Position numbers and translations under genes: made by a program. Below are positions 33,750 through 45,149 of a stretch of 64,000 bases of DNA, in pieces. Numbering within the stretch: position 1 is the stretch's first letter; the number at the start of each line of letters is the position of its first letter. The notes below the pieces were generated by a model, which saw only the letters and a list, made by a program, of their open reading frames with translations, had not been told where the DNA came from and made no database searches. Origin of the DNA: Agelaius tricolor (taxonomy: Eukaryota > Chordata > Aves > Passeriformes > Icteridae); the NCBI GenBank assembly GCA_023055355.1, contig JALJCS010000052.1, positions 203,501-267,500 of the forward strand, in the 5' to 3' direction.

Positions 33750-33948
33750 GCACTTATTTCAGTGGCTAAGACAGTATCATCATTGGGCCAGTTCTCTTCA
33801 ACATCTTTTGAACAACCTGGACACAGCACTTGAAGGAATATTAAGAAAGTTTGCCAAAGACACTAAATTGGGAGGAGCTGTGAGCTAACTCCCTTGAGGG
33901 CACAGAGACCTTGCAGAGAGATCTTGCCAAATAGGAGAGATGGGCAAT

Positions 33949-34519
33949 TCTTGCTGGCCGGGAGTCTATGCACAAATCACAAAAGGGGCGGGACTGCTGG
34001 GGACGGCGTCTCAAGCTGGTTTTTTTCCAGCATCAGTCTCATTACATGGTGATGACAATGGGAAGCTGCCAGCAGCTCACGTCCCCAGCAGCAGACAAAG
34101 AACTTAATGTTACAACTGACTTGAAAAGTTTTTTGACCAATCACACAAAGCAAAAGCATATTGACAGTACTTCTATCCAATCACTATAAAGACATGTACC
34201 TGGGCTTAGAACAATGCTCGCTTCTTTCGAATAAAAGACCTGCTTGTAAGCCTTAAGATACAATGCACAGAGCTCCATTATTAAGCTTAGAACTACCTAA
34301 CATCGCGCTAGATATACTTTGCTGTAGCTTAGGGAGTTATTCTAGACAAGCATTAATACACAGACCATTGTTCCATTTGTCCTTACTTTTCTACTTCTCA
34401 TCTAATTTTTCTGCTGACAAACCTTATGACTACTGCTTAGCTCCAATGACAGTTCTGCTGTCTCTGAGGCCTGCCTTTTGCAGCTTTCCCAAACCCCTCT
34501 GTTTTTGAGGATTCCCACA
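33949..34519 (+). mobile_element. Solo LTR, family E, inserted in CR1
   Basis: The CR1 text stops at GGGCAAT and resumes at GGCAATCACC, so GGCAAT (33,943-33,948 and 34,520-34,525) is a perfect 6-bp target duplication. The insert ends CCCACA and starts TCTTGCTGG, the first pair probably a mutated TG. AATAAA at 34,230-34,235 on the plus strand supports LTR identity and orientation. Six-base duplications are typical of alpha- and beta-like (class II) retroviruses. Confidence 0.88.
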
Positions 34520-34770
34520 GGCAATCACCAACCAGATGGAGTGGAACAAGGGCAAGTGCTGGATTCAGCACCTGCAACTGGGCAATCCTGGTGGGTGTAT
34601 AGACTGGGGAGGGAGCAAGAGGCTGGGAGAAGCACTGCAGAAAGGGATCCAGGCTCCTGGCCAATGGCAAGCTGAATGTGCATCAGCAGTGCCCTGGCAG
34701 CCAGGAGGGCCAAGCCTGTCCTGGGGTGCATCAGGCACAGCATCACCAGCTGGGCAAGGGAGGGGATTGT

Positions 34771-34830
34771 CTTGCTCTGCTCTGCTCTGCTCTGCTCTGC
34801 TCTTCTCTTCTCTGCTCTGCTCTGCTCTGG
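34771..34830 (+). repeat. (CTCTG)n microsatellite within CR1
   Basis: About twelve CTCTG-type pentamers with two CTCTT variants, apparently grown from CR1 sequence. Confidence 0.95.
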
Positions 34831-35120
34831 GGCGGAATCACCTTGGTATTAGAAAGTCCTCAAATGAGGTCTACAAAGACAGGACTCAAAGAAATGGCAT
34901 GCAGCTGAGTCAGGGGAGGTTTAGGTCGGGTATCAGGAAAAAGTTTTTAACCCGAGAATGGCTGGGCACTGGAAGAGTCTCTCCAGGGAGTGGTCACACC
35001 ATCACAACTGTCTGAGTTTGGGAGTTCAAGGATGGCCCCAGGCAGGGCCAGGAGTTGGACTGATGATGATCCTGATGGGGTCCTTCCAATTCAACAGATT
35101 CAACGACTCAATGGTTCTGT

Positions 35121-37204
35121 CCTGGCCACTCAAGGTATATTGCTTGGTCTCATCAGATTTTGATCTGCTCTTGTTGTTGGTCAGACTTTGTCCCTACTGG
35201 CTAATGATATTTATCACAAAAGACAAAGTGCCTTTTCTCAATTTTCTCAAGCAATTGGAACATGCGCCTTAGAATCCTAAAAAAGTCTTTTCTTTGAAAC
35301 AACACTGTAGTGTTTTTCACTGCCCAGTAGTCTTTCCAGATCTTAAGGAGAAAGAAGGCAAAATGAGGGGACGTATTACAATGAATGATTGTCAGTTTTC
35401 CGGTTCTTTAGCAGTATATTTGTACTTCCACTATTCTTTTCTGTAAAATCATGGTTTTCTATAGTATCCAATTTTCTAGCAAGACACATTTCTGCAACTG
35501 AGCCCATCAGTCTTTGTGAAAAGATATTGTCAAAAGTACAAAACATATGAATAGGCAGTGACAAGTGAGGGAAAAAAGGAGTATGAGAAGCAGCTGCATG
35601 ATACTAAAGTGAGACAAGAAGGAGGAGAAGGTGCTCCAGTTGACAGAGCAAAGAATCCCCCACAGTCCCTGGAGGACATCATCATCAAGCAGGTTGTCTC
35701 CCAGCAGTCCCTGGAGAACCGTGGAGGAACACAATGGAGCTCGTGGGGAGCTCCATGCCACAGCAGGTGACTGTGCCTTGAAGGAAGCTGCAGCTTGTGG
35801 AGGGAGAGAGGGCCAGAAAAGCATCCTTGACCTCTTGGAAGAGTGGAAGAGTACGTGCAAATCTTCAACAGCTGCTAACTCTAATCTATTCTCTTTCCAC
35901 TTCTTGTCTTAGGTAAGTAAGAAGACAAGCCAAGAATTAGAAGCCTAAATTCTTTTGCTTGAGGCTGCCATTCTTTCTGCCATTCTCTTCAAATTTAGTT
36001 TGAAGTAAAACTCATGATAAAGTTCTTAAGGCTTGATGTTCAGGCTTTTCAGAAAATAGGGAGTGCAAATAACTCTTGTCACTGTCATTTTTTTCAGAGA
36101 AGGAAAAAAGGGAAATTACTGGTTTTCAAGGACTTACGGAAATCCATTGGTAACGGTGGTGAGACTGAAGAGTTTACTTAATCTGAAAAGAGAATGTCGT
36201 GGAGCTACCTCAGCTCTGTACAAGTTTTTTTACCAGGAAGTCTAGACTTTTAAACAGACTAAGGACACAATAGTTCTCTCTGGGAATATTTTAGTATGTA
36301 TAGTACATTCATCTTTAAATAGTTCTATCATCTGTTTGACAGTTATGACTTGGGCTTTAATTTTGATGTGAAAAGAAATATTTGTGATTCAGATCATTTC
36401 CATTTCTGAAGCATTTCAGTTGTTGACTGTTTTTGCTGTCTCCTGAGGGCGGGAAAATAGTCTTTGTACCAATACTGAAACAAACTAGATGGAAAAATTT
36501 GTTTTCCTCATTCTTTTCTGTCTATTTGAACAGGCACAGCAGCAAGACCACTGCTATGAGTCTGAGTGGCCCTTCCACTCCAGGATGACAAACTTGTAGT
36601 GGCTAGTATGTTATTTGCACCCATTTCTGATGCCGGCTGTTAACTGTTGTGCAGAAAGATCTGTCAACCTTTTTCCCAGGAAGACACTTCTGAATTGCTT
36701 CACTTGTCTCTGAAGCAGAGAACTAAGCTGGCGCTCCATTTCTGAGATCTTGCTGTGTTAGCCCCCAAACCCATTTCTTTCAAATGCCTTTTACTTTCAA
36801 CCCAAGCACTTCATTACTTCATGATGTAATCTCTTGTTCTTCATGTTCGGGGGATTGTTTTAGACTGAGAAGAACATATTGCAGTAAGCAGGTAGAACAT
36901 CTATCTTAAGCAGTATCCATCACTTGGCTTTGGTTCATGTATCATAACATCTGCAAGGCATGTCACTTACAATCAATGGATGGGCTGGGGTAACGGGCCA
37001 CAGGTTTAGGAATCTTTCTCCAATTAATTTTGCGTTAAAATTTAGCTCTTATCATTTCAATTGGGTCTTTATTAAAACAATCATCTATTTATTACCTGGA
37101 CCACAATGACCAGTGTACCTGTACCACAGTCAACAGTGGCTGAGCATCCTACAGCAATTCCAAGAAGAAGAATGGTCTGAGCCCCCAGTGCAGCACAAGA
37201 AGTC
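35121..37204. other. Unannotated sequence
   Basis: A GC-richer block at 35,625-35,870 (phrases such as GGAAGCTGCAGCTTGTGGAG) looks repeat-derived, but I cannot name the family. The rest has no gene or transposon I can support. Confidence 0.45.
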
Positions 37205-37610
37205 TGTCATCAAGCCAGAGTCCCGCAGGCATTTTCTCAGCCTGGAGAAGAGCAGACTCCGGGCAAATTGTTAGAGCAGCTCTCCAGTAGCTGAAGACAG
37301 CCTACCAGAAGGAGGCAGGTGAGCTACACAAGGGCACGGAGCGATAGGAAAAGTGTGGATGGCTTTAAAACCTGAAGAGGATAGGTTTCCTTTGGCTATT
37401 GGGAAGAAATTCCTTGCCAAGATGGTTGTGAGACACTAGAACTTGTTGTGGGTGACCAATTCCTGGAAGTGATCAAGGCCAGCTTGAATGGGTCTTTGAG
37501 CTTAAGGCGCTCTAGTGGAAGGTGTCCCTGACAATGACATGCTGGGGAGGACGTAGGTGAATTTAAGGTCCCTTCCAAAGCCAACCATTCCATTATTCTA
37601 TGGTAATCAT
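37205..37610 (+). mobile_element. CR1-type LINE fragment, 3' end
   Basis: Recognisable from TTTCTCAGCCTGGAGAAGAG, then a block with GGTGTCCCTGACAATGACA, the phrase AAGGTCCCTTCCAAAGCC, and the ATTCCATTATTCTATGG tail near 37,600. Plus orientation, 5'-truncated, decayed. Confidence 0.88.
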
Positions 37611-37805
37611 TCTGTACAGTAGCAGTAAGAAGTTGAAGCTAGAAATAACATAGTAATGCTGAGAAACTGCTATCCAAGGAGTTGAACTGTTTGGGTCTCA
37701 CATTTATGTGCCATTTAGCAATACTATATCTAATATCTACTCCTCGCTCTTTATCATACACGCAAGTATTTTATCATTAACGTTTCTGACATTTGGGAAT
37801 TTTCT

Positions 37806-37878
37806 TCCCTTCTCTTTCTTTCTTTCTCTTTCTTTCTTTCTTTCTTTCTTTCATTCTTTCTCTTTCTTTCTTTCTTTT

Positions 37879-37914
<36 letters not shown>

Positions 37915-37965
37915 TGTTTCTTTCTTTCTTCTTTCTTTCTTTTCTTTCTTTCCCCCACTTCCTTC
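37806..37965 (+). repeat. (CTTT)n pyrimidine tract
   Basis: Roughly 150 bases of CTTT tetramers with CTCTTT and CTTTTT interruptions, giving long spurious ORFs on both strands. A polypurine/polypyrimidine mirror tract of this kind can form triplex DNA. Confidence 0.95.
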
Positions 37966-38924
37966 TTTCACTGCCTTCCTTCCATTATGTCCTTCTTTCT
38001 GCCACGTCCTTCTGCCACTTCCTTCCCTCCCTCCCTCCACTTTGATGTTAATTTGCAAACTGTCAAGTAGTTACAGGAAATTACTCTTCTTAAATATCAT
38101 TTTGAAGCTTAGAAATGAATAACAAAATTGTGTCAAAACAGGGCATTTAAAAGCCATCTGAAAGTGAGAACTAGCTATTGAAAAGACAAAAATACAAAAA
38201 TGAAATGATGGAGTGGATGGTTTTAAGGGATATTCTTTGTATGGCTTTGATACAAAGGAGGATCTCAATTTTTACACCTTCTAAAAACACATCTTGAAAC
38301 TTACTACTTTCCGTGACAAAAATATTTCCAAAACATGGAAATTGATTTTTGCAGATGAAAATATCATCTCCCAAATAGTCATCATCAAGTCCAAGAATTA
38401 CCTTGCTTTTACATAGTAAGATTTATGGAGATTTCTATTCTCACACAAACAAAGAAGAATCTCTCAAATGACTAGAAAATTTTTAAAAGCAAAATAACCT
38501 TGAAGAAAAAAGATCCAAAAAAGAGCAGGGAATTATATACGTCCACACTTGTTACATGTTGGTTACTAATATTGGCTCTAGTTTGTTGGCGAGTACACTT
38601 CCCATTCACGCGCGCAGATAGCCCTCTTCCTCCTGCACACAGATGCGTGCTATTGGGTCTCAAAGAATGGACTATTTTCTCTTAGATAGGTTTTGGTTCT
38701 CAAAGTCAAAGCGTAGTCTTCCTGGCTCTATTACCAGAATTTTGTTCCGGGAAGGGAATGTGCTTGTGCCTGTTAGAAATGGGGAGGAGGGGACAGAAAG
38801 CAAAGCCATTTGAAGACAACCTGCAGCATAACTAAGAAAGAAGGGTGCTTCTTGACTGCACAGCAAAAGAAATATCGGGAGTAAAATGGAGGAAAACTTG
38901 AGGTGCTGATAGAGTTTCTCCTTG

Positions 38925-41900
38925 TGACAGCTTTCAAACGTACAGAAAACAGCACTTCCTCATTCTCCTGCCTTTTCAATTCACATGAACATTGGAAGAA
39001 AAGGGGTTTTGGACAACTTTATTTTGCTTCATGCTAAACACTCTGCTGACACTCCGTGCAACTTCCAGAAAAAGATCAAGGATGCTTTTTGTACTGGGAC
39101 AGTTTCTCCTTGCGAGACATAGTAGAAAAGCTTTTTGCTAAGATGTAGGCGACAAGAGACGCAGATTCAGAGATACGGAGCTCTCCGAAGGTAAGGGCCT
39201 CTCCCGGGCGTCTTTCCGCAGAAGCCGTGCTCGGGATCGCACCGCGACCGGCACAATGCTCTGTGTGCAAAGAAGCGGCTTCTTCGCCTCCGGGAGACGG
39301 AGACCGCGGCCGCCTCTTTAAAAGCCAAGAAAAAAGTCGCACAACATGGGGATTGTGTGTGCAGCTCTCAAACTTAAAGAAAACAGTACCTTACCTCTCT
39401 CCTGCCTTTTCCATTCACATTACCATTCAAAAAGAAGGAGTTTTGGACAACTTTCTTTAGCTTCTTGCTAAACACTCTGCAGACCTCCGTGCAACTTCTA
39501 GAACAAGAGCGGAGATGCTTTCCGTACTGGCACAGTTTGTCCTGGCAAGACATAGTAAAAAAGCTTTTTGCTCAGTTTTATGCGACGAGAGAGGCAGAAG
39601 GCAGAGTAAAGAGCTCTCCGAAACGAAGCCCCCTGCCAGGGCGTCTTTCGTCAGAAGCAGCTCTCCGGAGAACACCGCCACCGGCACAATGCTCTGTGCG
39701 CAAAGAAGCCGCTTCTTCGCCTCCGGGAGACGGAGAGAGCGGCACCCTCCGAAAGGCTAAGAACCAAGCCCCCTAATACCAGCAAAACCTGAGCACCTTT
39801 CAAACAAATAGAAAAGACTACTTTACCACTCTCCTGACTTTTCCATTCACAATATAATCAAATAAAAAGAGTTTTCGACAACTATCTTTTCCCTCTAATT
39901 AAACAGTTAGAATAGCTATGTGCATTTTTTAGAAAAAGATCTGGGATGTTTTGTGTACTGGCACAATTTCTCCTTGGAAGATATGGTGGAAAAGCTTTTT
40001 GCTAAGTGTTGAGCGGCAAGAGACGCAGAAGACGCAGATACGCAGCTCTCCGAAGCTAAGTGCCGGTCCCGGGCTTCTTTCGGCAGAAGCCGCTCTCCGA
40101 AATGCACCGCGACCCAAACAATGCTCTGTGCGCAAAGAAGTCCCTTCTTCGCCTCCGGGAGACGGAGAGAGCGGCAGCTTCCCAAAGGCGAAGATGCAAG
40201 TCGCACCACACAGCAACAGTGTGGGCAGCATCCAGACTTCGAGAAAACAGTATTTTACCACTCTCCTGCCTTTTCCATTGTTATTATATTCGAAAGGAAC
40301 GAGTTCTGCACAACTATCTTTTCCGTATTGCAAAACTCTTTTCAGACCTCTGTACAAGCTTTAGAACATGATTTTGGATGTTTTCTATACTGGCAGAGTT
40401 TCTCTTTGCAAGATATGGTGGAAGAGCTTTTTGCTGAGTGTTGAGCGGCAAGACACGCAGAAGACGCAGATACGGAGCTCTCCGAAGCTAAGTGCCGGTC
40501 CCCGGCTTCTTTCGGCACAAGCCGCGCTTAGGTGCTCACTGCGACCGACCCAATGCTCTGTGCGCAAAGAAGTCGCTTCTTCGCCTCCGGGAGACGGAGA
40601 GAGCGGCAGCTTCCCAAAGGCGAAGATAGAAGTCGCACCACACAGCAACAGTGTGGGCAGCATACAGACTTAGAGAAAATAGTATTTTACCACTCTCCTG
40701 CCTTTTCCATTGTTATTATATTCGAAAGGAACGAGTTCTGCACAACTATCTTTTCCGTATTGCAAAACTCTTTTCAGACCTCTGTACAAGCTTTAGAACA
40801 TGATTTTGGATGTTTTCTATACGGAGAGTTTCTCTTTGCAAGATATGGTGGAAAAGCTTTTTGCTGAGTGTTGAGCGGCAAGACACGCAGAAGACGCAGA
40901 TACGCAGCTCTCCGAAGCTAAGTGCCGGTCCACGGCTTCTTTCGGCACAAGCCGCGCTTAGGTGCTCACTGCGACCGACCCAATGCTCTGTGTGCGAAGA
41001 AGCCGCTTCTTCGCCTCCGCGAGACGGAGAGTGCGGCAGCTTCCCGAAAGCGAAGGTGCAAGTCGCACCACACAGCAACAGTGTGGGCAGCATACAGACT
41101 TCGAGAAAACAGTATTTTACCACCCTCCTGCCTTTTCCATTGTTATTATATTCGAAAGGAACGAGTTCTGCACAACTATCTTTTCCGTATTGCAAAACTC
41201 TTTTCAGACCTCTGTACAAGCTTTAGAACATGATTTTGGATGTTTTCTATACGGAGAGTTTCTCTTTGCAAGATATGGTGGAAAAAAGCTTTTTGCTGAG
41301 TGTTGAGCGGCAAGACACGCAGAAGACGCAGATACGGAGCTCTCCGATGCTAAGTGCCGGTCCCCGGCTTCTTTCGGCATAAACCGCTCTCAGGAGCTCC
41401 CTGCGCTCGGCACAATGTTGTGCGCAAAGAAGCCGCTTCTTCGCCTCCGCGAGACGGAGAGTGCGGCAGCTTCCCAAAGGCGAAGATGCAAGTCGCACCA
41501 CACAGCAACAGTGTGGGCAGCATACAGACTTAGAGAAGACAGTATTTTACCACTCTCCTGCCTTTTCCATTGTTATTATATTCGAAAGGAACGAGTTCTG
41601 CACAACTATCTTTTCCGTATTGCAAAACTCTTTTCAGACCTCTGTACAAGCTTTAGAACATGATTTTGGATGTTTTCTATACGGAGTGTTTCTCTTTGCA
41701 AGATATGGTGGAAAAAAGCTTTTTGCTGAGTGTTGAGCGGCAAGACACGCAGAAGACTCAGATACGGAGCTCTCCGATGCTAAGTGCCGGTCCCCGGCTT
41801 CTTTCGGCACAAGCCGCTCTCAGGAGCTCCCTGCGCTCGGCACAATGTTGTGCGCAAAGAAGCCGCTTCTTCGCCTCCGGGAGACTCGGCGACCGGCAGC

Positions 41901-44215
41901 TTCCCAAAGGCGAAGATGCAAGCCGCACCACGCAGGCACAGTGTGGGCAGCATCCAGACTTCGAGAAAACAGTATTTTACCACTCTCCTGCCTTTTCCAT
42001 TGTTATTATATTCGAAAGGAACGAGTTCTGCACAACTATCTTTTCCGTATTGCAAAACTCTTTTCAGACCTCTGTACAAGCTTTAGAACATGATTTTGGA
42101 TGTTTTCTATACTGGCAGAGTTTCTCTTTGCAAGATATGGTGGAAAAAAGCTTTTTCCTGAGTGTTGAGCGGCAAGACACGCAGAAGACGCAGATACGGA
42201 GCTCTCCGAAGCTAAGTGCCGGTCCCCGGCTTCTTTCGGCACAAGCCGCGCTTAGGTGCTCACTGCGACCGACCCAATGCTCTGTGCGCAAAGAAGTCGC
42301 TTCTTCGCCTCCGGGAGACGGAGAGAGCGGCAGCTTCCCAAAGGCGAAGATAGAAGTCGCACCACACAGCAACAGTGTGGGCAGCATACAGACTTAGAGA
42401 AAATAGTATTTTACCACTCTCCTGCCTTTTCCATTGTTATTATATTCGAAAGGAACGAGTTTTGGACAACTAGCTTTCCTTCTTGCAAAACTCTTTTCAG
42501 ACCTCCGTGCAAGTTGAGAAAATGATTTTGGATGTTTTCTATACTGGCAGAGTTTCTCTTTGCAAGATATGGTGGAAAAGCTTTTTGCTGAGTGTTGAGC
42601 GGCAAGACACGCAGAAGACGCAGATACGGAGCTCTCCGATGCTAAGTGCCGGTCCCCGGCTTCTTTCGGCACAAGCCGCGCTTAGGTGGTCACTGCGCTC
42701 GGCACAATGTTGTGCGCAAAGAAGCCGCTTCTTCGGCTCCGGGAGACGGAGAGTGCGGCAGCTTCCCAAAGGCGAAGATGCAAGCCGCAACACGCAGGCA
42801 CAGTGTGGGCAGAATCCAGACTTAGAGAAAATAGTATTTACCACCCTCCTGCCTTTTCCATTGTTGTTATATTCGAAAAGAACGAGTTTTGGACAGCTAT
42901 TTTTTCCGTTTTGAAAAATTCTTTTCAGACCTCCGTGCAAGTTGAGAAAATGATTTTGGATGTTTTCTATACTGGCAGAGTTTCTCTTTGCAAGATATGG
43001 TGGAAAAGCTTTTTGCTGAGTGTTGAGCGGCAAGACACGCAGAAGACGCAGATACGGAGCTCTCCGATGCTAAGTGCCGGTCCCCGGCTTCTTTCGGCAC
43101 AAGCCGCGCTTAGGTGGTCACTGCGCTCGGCACAATGTTGTGCGCAAAGAAGCCGCTTCTTCGGCTCCGGGAGACGGAGAGTGCGGCAGCTTCCCAAAGG
43201 CGAAGATGCAAGCCGCAACACGCAGGCACAGTGTGGGCAGAATCCAGACTTAGAGAAAATAGTATTTTACCACCCTCCTGCCTTTTCCATTGTTGTTATA
43301 TTCGAAAAGAACGAGTTTTGGACAGCTATTTTTTCCGTTTTGAAAAATTCTTTTCAGACCTCCGTGCAAGTTGAGAAAATGATTTTGGATGTTTTCTATA
43401 CTGGCAGAGTTTCTCTTTGCAAGATATGGTGGAAAAGCTTTTTGCTGAGTGTTGAGCGGCAAGACACGCAGAAGACGCAGATACGGAGCTCTCCGATGCT
43501 AAGTGCCGGTCCCCGGCTTCTTTCGGCACAAACCGCTCTCAGGAGCTCCCTGCGCTCGGCACAATGTTGTGCGCAAAGAAGCCGCTTCTTCGCCTCCGGG
43601 AGACTCGGCGAGCGACAGCTTCCCAAAGGCGAAGATGCAAGTCGCACCACACAGCAACAGTGTGGGCAGCATCCAGACTTCGAGAAAACAGTATTTTACC
43701 ACCCTCCTGCCTTTTCCATTGTTATTATATTCGAAAGGAACGAGTTCTGCACAACTATCTTTTCCGTATTGCAAAACTCTTTTCAGACCTCTGTGCAAGC
43801 TTTAGAACATGATTTTGGATGTTTCATTTACTGGCAGTGTTTCTCTTTGCAAGATATGGTGAAAAAGCTTTTTGCTGAGTGTTGAGCGGCAAGACACGCA
43901 GAAGACGCAGATACGCAGCTCTCCGATGCTAAGTGCCGGTCCCCGGCTTCTTTCGGCACAAGCCGCTCTTAGGTGCTCACCGCGACGCAAGCAATGCTCT
44001 GTGTGCGAAGAAGCCGCTTCTTCGCCTCCGGGAGACTCGGCTAGCAGCAGCTTCCGAAACGCGAAAAACAAATATTAACACCACCGGCATTGTGTCCCGG
44101 GCGTCTTTCGGCACAAGCGCCGCACCGGAGCGTACCGCCCCTGGCACAATGCTCTGTGCGCGAAGAACTCGATTCTTCGCATCCCGGGATCTGAAAGAAG
44201 AAGCATAAGCTTTAG
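38925..44215 (+). repeat. Satellite array, about twelve ~430-bp units
   Basis: Successive copies of the anchor ATG-T(C)TGTG-CAAAGAAG fall at 39,256, 39,689, 40,121, 40,553, 40,983, 41,415, 41,845, 42,277, 42,707, 43,135, 43,564 and 43,994, so the unit is 428-433 bp. A thirteenth anchor only 155 bp further (44,149) marks a truncated last unit. Each unit has a GC- and CpG-rich half, with short inverted repeats such as AAGAAGCCGCTTCTT, and an AT-richer half. The first three units are the most diverged. Units 4 and 8 are nearly identical, as are 9 and 10. ORFs on both strands repeat with the unit and look incidental. No transposon or gene similarity recognised. Confidence 0.97.
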
Positions 44216-44763
44216 ACGCCCTTGCCTCAATTGTGTTCAGGTTTGGGCGCTCCTCTCGATTAATTGTGCCATTCCTGACAGCAGGTGTCGCTGTTGGTCA
44301 AGCTTTGAGTATGCTTAAGAAGTTGCGATGCTGGGTGGTCAACTCAAGGTAAGATCAGCGACTTTAAATCAGGTTCTCACTGGTGTAGATACCATTAGTC
44401 ATTGCACACTGCAAAATAAAGCTGCTCTAGCTTTCTTGTTAGCACATGGGCAAGAGTGTGAGGATTTTGAAGGAATGTGTTTTTTGAACCTCTCTAACCC
44501 TTCTGCAGTCATTCACTGGAAACTCAAACAAGGACAAGATAACATGAAGAAATTGATTGGGAATGAGAGGGTTACGCATGAATGGTTTGAGAGATGGGAA
44601 ACAACTCGATGGTTGGAAGATCTTGTCAAGGGAACTTTGTTGTTACTAGTAGTCATTATTATATTGCTTCTTGTTATTCCATGCATCATGAAACTGGTGA
44701 GCCTCTTGGAAGTAAATACAGTGCAAAGGGTTTAGCTGGTGCAAGACGAAGAAGGGGGAAATT
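44216..44763 (+). pseudogene. env: 3' env remnant of a second ERV, alpharetrovirus-type TM
   Basis: The open part (44,328-44,735, 135 codons) contains LQNKAALAFLL and the disulfide loop CEDFEGMC, followed by phenylalanine where a third cysteine would normally sit. Then come a helical stretch, a strong membrane span (LLLLVVIIILLLVIPC) and a short cytoplasmic tail. This matches the alpharetrovirus-style transmembrane subunit, which uses a C-x6-C loop. Sequence just upstream has a stop (about 44,351 in the neighbouring frame), and the satellite array begins 110 bp before, so the surface subunit is missing. A purine tract GAAGAAGGGGGAAA (about 44,749-44,762) follows, as expected before a 3' LTR. 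Confidence 0.8.
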
Positions 44764-45149
44764 GTAGCAATGTAGCTGAACCTCTTAGACTAAAGGGTGC
44801 ACCAGCCATCCAGCTGGAATATGTTCTTCTCAGAATTTTCTCAGAGCCCTCTGGAATTCATCAAGGTTACTACGACATAAGCCGTGCTAAAAGAAGAAAG
44901 AGAAGTTGAGAAACCAAATTCCAAGACTACAAGAACTCGATAACGGGGGGCAGCAAAGCGCCTGGACTGTAACCAAACGTATCTTCTGAGAGGTACACAC
45001 AGAATGTGTGGACATAACAAAGGCACCAAGATAAAAATGCGGGCCTAGCGTGTGCAGAGATTTAGAATGTGGAAGTGCATCATGTCAACAATCAATGGCT
45101 TCTGCTTAATCCTCTCGCTCCGTTGTCCTGGAGTCCTGAATTTCCCACA
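44764..45149 (+). mobile_element. Probable 3' LTR of the second ERV
   Basis: Starts TGTAGCAATG immediately after the polypurine tract. A TATA-like GATAAAAATG sits near 45,031. The end at CCCACA (45,149) is a guess from composition: no 5' LTR or target duplication is visible to confirm it. Confidence 0.55.

Larger units (their letters stand above)
33750..35120 (+). mobile_element. CR1-type LINE fragment, split by a solo LTR
   Basis: The left part (33,750-33,948) encodes decayed CR1 reverse transcriptase, including KFAKDTKLGGAV, where the usual active-site pair is damaged. The sequence resumes at 34,520 with the downstream CR1 stretch (AACAAGGGCAAGTGCTGG), runs through a CTCTG microsatellite and a GTTTTTAACCCGAGAATGG block, and ends near 35,120 with the CR1 tail. 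Between them lies a 571-bp LTR flanked by GGCAAT on both sides. Confidence 0.88.

Noticed and set aside
35620..35880. GC-rich block with GGAAGCTGCAGCTTGTGGAG
   Set aside because: It looks repeat-derived, but I could not tie it to CR1 or an LTR family, so no element was called.
36098..36150. Possible 53-bp exon with acceptor TTTTTTTCAG and donor TTG|GTAACG
   Set aside because: Too short to judge, the frame shows no protein character, and no partner exon was found.
37708..38122. Long ORFs on both strands (up to 120 codons)
   Set aside because: They are produced entirely by the CTTT tract and encode only F/L/S or K/E/R runs.
38925..44215. CRISPR-like regular array
   Set aside because: The repeating unit is about 430 bp with no short direct repeats separated by unique spacers, and the context is eukaryotic. 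It is a satellite.
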